From contig UBPA01000014.1 in the NCBI GenBank assembly GCA_900467185.1, positions 301,872 through 365,871 on the forward strand: a stretch of DNA of 64,000 nt. Reading direction: 5' to 3'. Positions within the stretch are counted from its first letter, which is position 1. Every line of letters starts with the position of its first letter. The notes beneath the pieces are model-generated. The model made no database searches, was not told the origin of the DNA, and saw only the letters and a list, made by a program, of their open reading frames with translations. A program made the position numbers and the translations under genes. The DNA comes from Hyphomicrobiales bacterium. GTDB taxonomy: Bacteria; Pseudomonadota; Alphaproteobacteria; Rhizobiales; Rhizobiaceae. This document shows positions 34,487 through 41,531 of the stretch, piece after piece.

Positions 34487-35710
34487 ATGGCGCTAAAAGA
34501 TGACCTGCGGCGGGACACCGCCGGGCAAGAAGATGCCGCCGCGAAGATCATGCGGCACGCTGGCATGCTGTCCAACCAGCTGCAGCAGTTGCGCGCGCGC
34601 ATGTATCCGCCGAAGGCCGAGAAGAACCTGCGTTTCTTTCTGACCAACGAGGTCTCCAAGCTCACATCCATTCCCGATTCGACGTTGAAGCTGCTGTCGA
34701 TCGAAGGTCGCGGGCCGGTGCCGAGCCGTCTCGAAAACAACCATCGTGCCTATACCTTGAACCAGATCAACGAGTTGCGCAATTTCTTCGCGGAACAGAA
34801 GCCCGCGGAGGCACAGCGCTTCCTGCCGCATCGCCGCGGGAGAGAGCATCTGCAGGTTCTCGCGATCTCGAACTTCAAGGGCGGAAGCGCCAAGACGACG
34901 ACCAGCGTGCATCTCGCCCATTTCCTCGCGCTGCACGGCTACCGCGTTCTGGCGATCGATCTCGATCCCCAGGCGTCGCTGTCCGCCATGTTCGGCGCAC
35001 AGCCCGAAGTGGATGTCGGCCCCAACGAAACGATCTACGCGGCGCTGCGCTACGACGAGCAGCGCCGGCCGATCCGCGACATCATCCGCAAGACCTATTT
35101 CGACGGAATCGACCTGATTCCTGGCAATCTCGAGGTCATGGAATACGAGCACGATACGCCGCGTGTGCTAGCGCAGCGCGGCGGCGGCACCGGCGGGATC
35201 TTCTTCGAGCGGCTGAAAATGGCGCTTCTCGAAGTCGAGGCCGATTACGACGTCGTCGTCCTCGACACGCCGCCGTCGCTCGGATTTCTCACGCTCGGGG
35301 CCATCTATGCCGCGACAGGCATGATCGTGACGGTGCATCCGGCCATGCTGGATGTCGCGTCCATGAGCCAGTTTCTCCTGATGATGGGCGATTTGATCCA
35401 GGTTCTGAACGAGAACGGTGCCGAACTGAACCAGGATTTCTTCCGCTACCTGATCACGCGGCACGATCCGAACGACCAGCCGCAATCGCAGGTCGTCGCG
35501 ATGCTCCGGCATCTCTTCGGCTCGGACGTTCTGCTTGCCACCGCCGTGGAAAGCACCGCTGTGGAAGCGGCCGGACTTGCAAAACGCAGTCTCTACGAGC
35601 TCGAAATCGGGCAGGTGGGGCGCGACACGCATCGACGCGCGCGTGAGGCGATGGATGCCGTCAACGAGAGCATTCTGGAGCTCGTCCGCGACAGTTGGGG
35701 CAGGACATGA
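34487..35710 (+). CDS. repA: Replicon partition ATPase RepA (ParA family)
   Basis: A 407-residue protein. The N-terminal 115 residues contain a DNA-binding region typical of RepA (LTNEVSKLTSIPDSTLKLLS). The ParA ATPase follows with the deviant Walker A KGGSAKTTT at 131-139 and DTPPSLG near 265. It moves the replicon to daughter cells with RepB and represses the operon. A GAGGGA ribosome site precedes ATG 34487, and the stop overlaps repB. Confidence 0.96.
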   Translation: MALKDDLRRDTAGQEDAAAKIMRHAGMLSNQLQQLRARMYPPKAEKNLRFFLTNEVSKLTSIPDSTLKLLSIEGRGPVPSRLENNHRAYTLNQINELRNFFAEQKPAEAQRFLPHRRGREHLQVLAISNFKGGSAKTTTSVHLAHFLALHGYRVLAIDLDPQASLSAMFGAQPEVDVGPNETIYAALRYDEQRRPIRDIIRKTYFDGIDLIPGNLEVMEYEHDTPRVLAQRGGGTGGIFFERLKMALLEVEADYDVVVLDTPPSLGFLTLGAIYAATGMIVTVHPAMLDVASMSQFLLMMGDLIQVLNENGAELNQDFFRYLITRHDPNDQPQSQVVAMLRHLFGSDVLLATAVESTAVEAAGLAKRSLYELEIGQVGRDTHRRAREAMDAVNESILELVRDSWGRT

Positions 35711-36753
35711 GCAAGACGAAAAAATCCATCATCGCCAATTTCGGCCTTCTCTCCGCGGCCGTCGATGGCGATCCGCAACCGATCGAGCAGCCGACCGGTG
35801 CGTCACCGCCGGCAACGCCTGCCCTGCCCCGCGTCGGGGCTGGCGTCATCGGGGCCGCACAACGCTCGATCGGCGAGCTGCGGGACGAGCGCGACCGCCT
35901 GAAGGCGCTTGTCGAGTCGGGCTCCGGCGCGAGCCTGGAACTCGATGCCGGCCTCATCGACCCCTCCCCTTTTCCCGATCGCCTAGCCGACGACAATGAT
36001 GCGGATTTTGCGGCTTTCAAGGCGACCTTCGAGGCCGAAGGCCAGAAGATTCCGATACAGGTCCGGCCACATCCGGACCATATCGGCCGATACCAGGTCA
36101 TCTACGGGCACCGCCGTCTTAAGGCGGCTAAGGAACTCGGTCTGCCTGTGCGCGCGCTGGTGGTGGAAATGTCGGATCGGGACCTCGTCGTCTCCCAGGG
36201 TATCGAGAATGCGGCGCGTCAGGACCTCACCTGGATCGAACGCGCCCTCTTTGCCGCCCGGATGAACGAGGCCCAGATCAAGCCGCGCGACATCAAGGCG
36301 GCGCTCGCCATCGACGACGCGGAGCTCGCCCGGATGCGGGGTGTCTATCGGGCCGTGCCGCTCGATGTCATCGAAGCCATCGGGCGGGCGCCGAAGGTCG
36401 GTCGTCCGCGTTGGGGCGATTTCGCAAAGCTCTTCTCGGCCACGCACGACGCATCAGCAATCCTGGGAAAGACACTCCAGGGCGACGGCAAGGCTTCGGC
36501 GGGATCGGACGATCGTTTTCGACTGGCTCTTGCTGCGCTGAAGGCTCCGAAATCCAGCCCGGACGATGCCGAGGCCGACATTCTGGCTCTCCGGGATCCG
36601 AACGGGCAGGATATCGCCCGGGTGAAGGTATCGTCGAAAGAATTACGCATTGTCCATGTCGGACCGAAAGGCGCTGCCTTCTCCGCTTTCCTGCAGGCTG
36701 AAATGCCGCGATTGGTGGAGAAATTTGAGCGCCGGGACGACGAGGACGACTAA
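35707..36753 (+). CDS. repB: Replicon partition DNA-binding protein RepB (ParB family)
   Basis: A 348-residue ParB protein that binds parS sites and the RepA filament. The ParB nuclease-like domain is seen as PFPDRLADDND...QIPIQVRPHP-type sequence (EGQKIPIQVRPHPDHIGRYQVIYGHRRL near 115), followed by the helix-turn-helix region with SQGIENAARQDLTWIE. ATG 35707 overlaps the repA stop by four bases. A 24-base palindrome that may be its binding site begins right at its stop codon. Confidence 0.95.
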   Translation: MSKTKKSIIANFGLLSAAVDGDPQPIEQPTGASPPATPALPRVGAGVIGAAQRSIGELRDERDRLKALVESGSGASLELDAGLIDPSPFPDRLADDNDADFAAFKATFEAEGQKIPIQVRPHPDHIGRYQVIYGHRRLKAAKELGLPVRALVVEMSDRDLVVSQGIENAARQDLTWIERALFAARMNEAQIKPRDIKAALAIDDAELARMRGVYRAVPLDVIEAIGRAPKVGRPRWGDFAKLFSATHDASAILGKTLQGDGKASAGSDDRFRLALAALKAPKSSPDDAEADILALRDPNGQDIARVKVSSKELRIVHVGPKGAAFSAFLQAEMPRLVEKFERRDDEDD

Positions 36754-36777
36754 AAACCCTGTCAAATGACAGGGTTT
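36754..36777. promoter_or_regulatory. Palindrome 1 at repB end, candidate parS
   Basis: Perfect 11-base arms AAACCCTGTCA / TGACAGGGTTT around AA, directly after the repB stop. A nearly identical 24-base palindrome lies beyond repC at 38245-38268. Two related palindromes flanking repC fit RepB-binding parS sites. The first could also work as a hairpin in the repAB transcript, but no T run follows. Confidence 0.6.
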
Positions 36778-36833
36778 CCCCGTTTTAGGGGGTCATGAAA
36801 CGATGAACCGGAAAGGATGCAGTATCGGTTAAA

Positions 36834-36886
36834 CGAAAGGCCCCCAAGCGGCGAACCACCTGAGAGCCTTTGTTGTCTTGTAGCAG
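36834..36886 (-). ncRNA. Counter-transcribed RNA of repABC (ctRNA, incompatibility determinant)
   Basis: The repB-repC gap on the minus strand has a promoter (36892-36920), a plausible start near 36886, and a terminator hairpin at 36838-36869. The hairpin has 14 paired positions including G-T pairs, a TTCG tetraloop, and is followed by TTTCGTTT. The transcript of about 50 bases is antisense to the repC leader. Such ctRNAs inhibit RepC synthesis and set copy number and incompatibility in repABC replicons. Ends are estimated from the promoter and hairpin. Confidence 0.8.
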
Positions 36887-36891
36887 AGAAA

Positions 36892-36920
36892 CGAATAGCT
36901 CCCTTCGAATCACTTGTCAA
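36892..36920 (-). promoter_or_regulatory. ctRNA promoter
   Basis: Read on the minus strand: TTGACA (36915-36920), a 17-base spacer and TATTCG (36892-36897). A consensus -35 with ideal spacing is expected for a constitutive antisense RNA. Confidence 0.75.
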
Positions 36921-36978
36921 CGTGAGAACGCCGCTTTGGTGACCGGAATCGTTTGCCCTACGCTTGGAGGCAACGAAA

Positions 36979-38199
36979 ATGGACACGGATTTTGTGACGA
37001 CGCCCTTTGGGCGGCGGCCGATGACGCGTGCCATGCTCACGGGACAGAGCAAGGCACGCGACGTCGCCCCGACGCAGTCGATCGATAAATGGAAGCTCTA
37101 CCGCGCGCTGTGCGAAGCGCGGGGGCGCCTTGGCGTATCTGACCGCACATTGGCGTTGCTCAACGCCCTTCTCTCTTTCTACCCGAAGACGGAACTCTCC
37201 TCCGAGACGGGCCTCGTCGTGTTCCCGTCCAACCAGCAGCTCTCCCTGCGGGCGAATGGCATGGCCGAGCAGACCATTCGCCGACACCTAGGACTGCTCG
37301 TGAATGCAGGACTGATTGCGCGCAAGGACAGCGCCAATGGCAAGCGCTACAGCCGTCGTCACCGTGATGGCGAGGTTCGCGAAGCCTTCGGTTTCTCGCT
37401 TGCACCACTTCTCGCGCGTTCCTGCGAAATCGAAGCGATGGCCCGCGACGTCATCGCCGAGCGCATCCGCTTGCAGAATGTCCGCGAAAGCCTGACCATT
37501 TGCCGCCGGGATATCGCCAAGCTCATCGCGATGGCCGAGACCGAAAAGGCTCCGGGCGCGTGGCCGACACATTACGCAGCCTTCCGGGACATCATCGACG
37601 GCATTCCGCGCAACGCGGGTATCGCGATCGTCACGGCGGCCCTGCAAGACCTTCGCGCTCTTCGCAGCCTCATCATCAACATACTGGAACAATGGAGAGA
37701 TTCAGAAAATCCGAGCGGCAATCCCTCCCAGAATGAGCGGCACATACAGAAATCAGAATCCCATTCTTCCTTTGATTCTGAACCGGAACCCGCATCGAAC
37801 ATCGCCGATCCTCGTGGGGAGGAGAGGGCAGCGGTCTCGACACGAGATCCAGCTATTCCGCTCTCCCTCGTCCTGACCGCATGCCCGGCGATCGCAGACT
37901 ATGCGCCAGCACAGGACATCCGCGATTGGCGAGACTTGGCGACCGCAGCGAATGTCGTTGGTCAGATGTTCGGCATCAGCCCATCGGCCTATCAAGCGGC
38001 CTGCGCGACCATGGGCATCATTCCCACCGCTGTTGCCGTCAGCTGCATTCTTGAGCGGAGCGAGCATATCCAGTCGCCGGGCGGCTATCTGAGGCATCTC
38101 ACCCGACAGTCTCAGGCAGGATCGTTCTCGGCAGCGCAAATGCTGATGGGGCTGATGAAGACGCGGGGCCAGACCGAAACCAATCGAATGCGGCACTGA
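36979..38199 (+). CDS. repC: Replication initiator RepC
   Basis: A 406-residue initiator. It opens with FVTTPFGRRPMTRAML and has the RepC segments TLALLNALLSFYP, VVFPSNQQLSLRANGM and TIRRHLGLLVNAGLI in the N-terminal DNA-binding half. A Ser/Glu/Asn-rich linker (about residues 235-290) leads to a C-terminal domain ending LTRQSQAGSFSAAQMLMGL. RepC is limiting for replication and acts within its own gene. ATG 36979 follows a GGAGG site that the ctRNA system can mask. Confidence 0.96.
   Translation: MDTDFVTTPFGRRPMTRAMLTGQSKARDVAPTQSIDKWKLYRALCEARGRLGVSDRTLALLNALLSFYPKTELSSETGLVVFPSNQQLSLRANGMAEQTIRRHLGLLVNAGLIARKDSANGKRYSRRHRDGEVREAFGFSLAPLLARSCEIEAMARDVIAERIRLQNVRESLTICRRDIAKLIAMAETEKAPGAWPTHYAAFRDIIDGIPRNAGIAIVTAALQDLRALRSLIINILEQWRDSENPSGNPSQNERHIQKSESHSSFDSEPEPASNIADPRGEERAAVSTRDPAIPLSLVLTACPAIADYAPAQDIRDWRDLATAANVVGQMFGISPSAYQAACATMGIIPTAVAVSCILERSEHIQSPGGYLRHLTRQSQAGSFSAAQMLMGLMKTRGQTETNRMRH
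37690..37800. other. Candidate replication origin inside repC
   Basis: In repABC replicons the origin lies in an AT-richer part of repC. This stretch, encoding the polar linker, is visibly less GC-rich than its surroundings and holds three GANTC sites (near 37702, 37757 and 37772). The exact limits cannot be set from sequence alone. Confidence 0.4.
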
Positions 38200-38242
38200 C
38201 ATGCGATGGCCGTGTTTCGAGCGTCATACCCGAGGAGGGATT

Positions 38243-39154
38243 TCAAACCCTGTCAGCTGGCAAGGTTTGCATGAGCTTGGCGAGCCAATCGACGAAGACG
38301 CGGACCTTGTTGCTCAGGTGCCGGCGCTGCGGGTAGACGATGTAAAGCGGGACCGGTTCGACCGTCCAGCCGGGCAGGACCTCGACCAACGCACCACGTT
38401 CGAGAGCGCCGTTGATCATGAAACCGGGCGCAACCGCGATGCCGAGACCGCCGATTGCAGCGTTTACATAGGAGCGGGCATCATTGACGGAAAGAATGTA
38501 GTTCGGAATGACCTCTGCCCTGCGGGTGCCACTCGTGAACGCCAGGTCGAGAACGCGGCCGGACTGCGCCATCAGATAGCCTACAGCGACATGATCGCGC
38601 GCAAGATCCTCGGGCTCGCTCGGCACGCCGAACTTCTCGAGGTAGAACGGGGCAGCGCAGGCCTTCATGGACATCTCGCCGACTTTCCGCGCAATAAGCG
38701 TCTGGTCGGTCGGCGTGCCGCCACGAAGGGCGCAATCGACATTCTCCGCAACATAATCGACGAGCCTGTCGCCAACGCCGATATCGAGCCTGATCTGAGG
38801 ATAACGCTGGTAGAAGTCGCAAAGGGCAGGGATGACAATAATATCTGCGAAAGCCCCGGCCATTTCGACACGCAGCCGTCCGCTTGGTTGGGACTGGGAA
38901 TTGCTCAGACTGTTGTCGAGTTCATCCAGTTCGGAAAGAATCTGGATCGCACGCTCGTAGTAGAGAGCGCCGTCGGTCGTTACGATCACCCGGCGCGTCG
39001 TGCGGTTCAAAAGCGTGGTCTTCAGGCGTGCCTCAAGGCTTTGCACGAGATTGGTGACCGTCGTCTTGGGCATTCCCAATGTCGCGGCCGCGCGCGTGAA
39101 ATTACCGGTCTCCACGACACGGACGAAAACACGCATGGCGGAAAGCTGATCCAT
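38243..39154 (-). CDS. LysR family transcriptional regulator
   Basis: A 303-residue regulator. The helix-turn-helix is at residues 5-62 (FVRVVETGNFTRAAATLGMPKTTVTNLV) and the effector domain follows. The sequence resembles the LysR group that controls nearby oxidoreductase or efflux genes. It is divergent from the hydrolase homologue and RND pump operon, with an LTTR-type dyad between them. Its last codons overlap the second parS-like palindrome of repABC. Confidence 0.93.
   Translation of the reverse strand: MDQLSAMRVFVRVVETGNFTRAAATLGMPKTTVTNLVQSLEARLKTTLLNRTTRRVIVTTDGALYYERAIQILSELDELDNSLSNSQSQPSGRLRVEMAGAFADIIVIPALCDFYQRYPQIRLDIGVGDRLVDYVAENVDCALRGGTPTDQTLIARKVGEMSMKACAAPFYLEKFGVPSEPEDLARDHVAVGYLMAQSGRVLDLAFTSGTRRAEVIPNYILSVNDARSYVNAAIGGLGIAVAPGFMINGALERGALVEVLPGWTVEPVPLYIVYPQRRHLSNKVRVFVDWLAKLMQTLPADRV
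38245..38268. promoter_or_regulatory. Palindrome 2 beyond repC, candidate parS
   Basis: AAACCCTGTCA, centre GC, then TGGCAAGGTTT. It differs from the site at 36754-36777 only in the two centre bases and two positions of the right arm. It lies 45 bases past the repC stop, inside the 3' end of the LysR gene. Confidence 0.6.
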
Positions 39155-39183
39155 CGGCCGTATCCCCTACGCTTTGCGTCGAT

Positions 39184-39202
39184 TGTTCGGATTTTCGGAA
39201 CA
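39184..39202. promoter_or_regulatory. LysR-type dyad in the divergent region
   Basis: TGTTC (39184-39188) and GAACA (39198-39202) are separated by nine bases, containing a T-N11-A core. It lies 29 bases beyond the LysR start and 94 before the hydrolase homologue, where an autoregulating LysR protein would bind. Confidence 0.45.
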
Positions 39203-39296
39203 TTGATCCCGAATTCCGCGCGCTTGTGAAGCTGGCAGGAACAATACTAGATATCGACAACGATGAGCAAGGCGCTCGACCCACGGAACGATCGAC

Positions 39297-40112
39297 ATGA
39301 ATGCGGTTTGGCAGACAATCGATATATCGGCGGCGCCCGCTCAGACTTTGGCTGTCCGCGTCTACAAAGGCAAGACCGCGCAACGGCCCATCCCCCTCGT
39401 TCTTTATCTCCATGGCGGTGCTTTCCTGGGTGAGGCGCGTCCGGAGGCTGATCGTCCCATTCCAAGGGCGATTGCGGACACCGGTGCTGTGGTGGTGGAA
39501 GCCGAATACGGTGAACTCTCGGATTTCTGCTTCCCGCAGGTTCTCGACCACGCCTGTTGCGCGCTTCGTTTCGTTGACGAGCAGCGCAAGCACCTGGGCG
39601 GAACGGCGAAATCGCCGATTTTCGTGGTCGGCAACGAGGCTGGCGGCAACATCGCGGCCGGCGTCGCCCTCAAGGCACGTGATCGGTTTCCCGGTCGTCT
39701 GTCGGGGCAGATGCTTCTGTCACCGCTGATCGACCCGCGCATGACGTCGATCTCGATGCGCGAGGCCGATATCCGCCTGCGCGAGCGTTGGGCCGATGGT
39801 TGGCGGCATTATATGCGGGCGGTTTGCGGCGGACAGCATCCCTATGCAGCGCCCTGCGAATGCTCGCGCCTTACCGGGGTCGCACCGGCGCTTCTGGTGA
39901 CATCGGACGACGATCCTCTGCGGGACGAAACCTGGTCCTATGCCGTGCGCCTCCGGGAGGCCGGCGTTCGTGTCCGCGAACAGATCCTGCCCGCGAGCTT
40001 CGGATGGACAGGCATCTACAGGGACCACATGGGTCCGTGGATCGAGGCGATCGGCGCCGGATTCTCGGCCTTTGTCGATGAACTCCGATCGGGAGATCGG
40101 GCAAGAGCGTAA
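39297..40112 (+). CDS. Alpha/beta-hydrolase (HSL-like) homologue lacking catalytic residues
   Basis: A 271-residue protein of the hormone-sensitive-lipase type. The oxyanion-hole segment YLHGGAF is at 38-43. The nucleophile elbow, normally GDSAGG, reads GNEAGG at 112-117, so the Ser is Glu114. The acid region SDDDPLRDE (203-211) remains, but the usual His-Gly-Phe near the end is replaced by ASFGW (233-237). Neither Ser nor His of the triad is in place, so esterase activity is unlikely. It is 32 bases before an RND adaptor gene and probably co-transcribed. It may be a ligand-binding or regulatory pseudo-enzyme. The frame is intact, so it is not a pseudogene. Confidence 0.8.
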   Translation: MNAVWQTIDISAAPAQTLAVRVYKGKTAQRPIPLVLYLHGGAFLGEARPEADRPIPRAIADTGAVVVEAEYGELSDFCFPQVLDHACCALRFVDEQRKHLGGTAKSPIFVVGNEAGGNIAAGVALKARDRFPGRLSGQMLLSPLIDPRMTSISMREADIRLRERWADGWRHYMRAVCGGQHPYAAPCECSRLTGVAPALLVTSDDDPLRDETWSYAVRLREAGVRVREQILPASFGWTGIYRDHMGPWIEAIGAGFSAFVDELRSGDRARA

Positions 40113-40144
40113 AAATCGGCTCGCTGAGAGCCAAGGAGTTGACC

Positions 40145-41332
40145 ATGACAGCAAAGACCAACCGCTGGGCCCTGATGGGCGCCGGCCTGAGCATTGCTGC
40201 GTCCGTTGCGGGGGCAGCGTTCTACTTCGAAAGAACGGAAGGGGCAGTGGCGGCCGAACCGGCCGCGGCGGCCGCGCCACAGGCTATTCCCGTGACCGTC
40301 GCAGCCGTGGAGACACGAAACGTTGCGACCTGGCAGGAATTTTCCGGTCGTCTCGAGGCCGTCGGCCGGGTGCAGATCCGTCCGCGGGTCGCCGGCGCGA
40401 TCCAGTCGATCGAATTTCGCGAGGGTGCGCTGGTCAAGGCGGGCGATCTGCTCGTCACGATCGATCCCGAGCCTTTCAAGGCCGCCGTGGCACAGGCGGA
40501 AGGGCAGGTCGCGTCCGCCGAGGCGCGCCTGGATTATGCCAGCACCGAGCTTGAACGCGGCGAACGGCTCACCTCCAAGAACGTCCTTTCCGACAGCGAT
40601 TTCGCCCAGCGGCGCAGCGCCAAGGCGGAAGCTGTTGCCGCCGTGCAATCGGCCAGAGCTGCCCTGCGTGTTGCGGGGCTGGACCTCGGCTACACCGAGG
40701 TTCGCGCACCCATCTCGGGCCGTGTCGGTCGTCGTGAGATCACCGAGGGCAATCTTGTCGCCGCAGGGTCCGGCTCGCCTGTGTTGACGACCCTGGTGTC
40801 GGTCGATCCGATCTATGCCAGCTTCGACGTCAACGAGGATCTTATCGGCCGTACGCTGGCGCAGCTTGTCGGAAGCGGCACGGACGCGCCGGATCTGGCT
40901 CTCGTGCCTGTGGAACTTGCCACGGGGGCAGGGGAGGGGACGGCCATTCGCGGAAAGCTGCAGTTGATCGATAACGAGGTCAACGGGCAGAGCGGCACGG
41001 TGCGGGTTCGCGCCGTCTTCGACAATCCGGGCGGGCATCTGCTTCCGGGCCAGTTCGTGCGCATTCGCATGGGCGACCCGACGGCCGAAAACCACCTCAT
41101 GATCAGCGAAAAGGCCGTCGGGACCGATCAAGACAAGAAATTCGTCTTCGTCGTCGATCCCCAGAACACGGTCGCCTATCGTCAGATCGAGCTCGGCAGT
41201 GCCGTTGATGGCCTGCGGATCGTCGAAAAGGGTCTGAACGCCAGCGATCGCATCGTCGTCAACGGACTGCAGCGCATTCGTCCCGGCGCGCTGGTCGATC
41301 CGCAGACGGAAGCCAAGGTCGCGCAACAGTAG
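40145..41332 (+). CDS. RND efflux periplasmic adaptor (AcrA/MexE-like)
   Basis: A 395-residue membrane fusion protein with an N-terminal anchor (MGAGLSIAASVAGAAFYF), split lipoyl domain (PRVAGAIQSIEFREGALVKAG and APISGRVGRREITEGNLV), coiled-coil hairpin and beta-barrel parts (VDPIYASFDVNED). No lipobox is seen, unlike the first adaptor in this window. The AAGGAG ribosome site supports ATG 40145. It would couple the following RND pump to an outer-membrane channel encoded elsewhere. Confidence 0.92.
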   Translation: MTAKTNRWALMGAGLSIAASVAGAAFYFERTEGAVAAEPAAAAAPQAIPVTVAAVETRNVATWQEFSGRLEAVGRVQIRPRVAGAIQSIEFREGALVKAGDLLVTIDPEPFKAAVAQAEGQVASAEARLDYASTELERGERLTSKNVLSDSDFAQRRSAKAEAVAAVQSARAALRVAGLDLGYTEVRAPISGRVGRREITEGNLVAAGSGSPVLTTLVSVDPIYASFDVNEDLIGRTLAQLVGSGTDAPDLALVPVELATGAGEGTAIRGKLQLIDNEVNGQSGTVRVRAVFDNPGGHLLPGQFVRIRMGDPTAENHLMISEKAVGTDQDKKFVFVVDPQNTVAYRQIELGSAVDGLRIVEKGLNASDRIVVNGLQRIRPGALVDPQTEAKVAQQ

Positions 41333-41531
41333 GCGTCGGACCGGAATAGCCACGATCAGTGGGTGTCTCACGAGACCGAGGCACCCCTCGCTTTGCTCCA
41401 AACCATCACAGCGCCGGTCCGACCCGGGACCTGCGCCGCGCGTGCATCCATCCATACGCCCGAACGCGCGGTCGAACCGCCGCGCGCGGTGGCTTTTCGT
41501 CTTCTGATCATTCCCGGAGAGGGGTTATGAC

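Noticed and set aside
41360..41395. Inverted repeat GGTGTCTC/GAGGCACC between the second RND adaptor and pump
   Set aside because: It has one G-T mismatch, no T run and sits inside a co-directional gene pair; a terminator or riboswitch cannot be supported.
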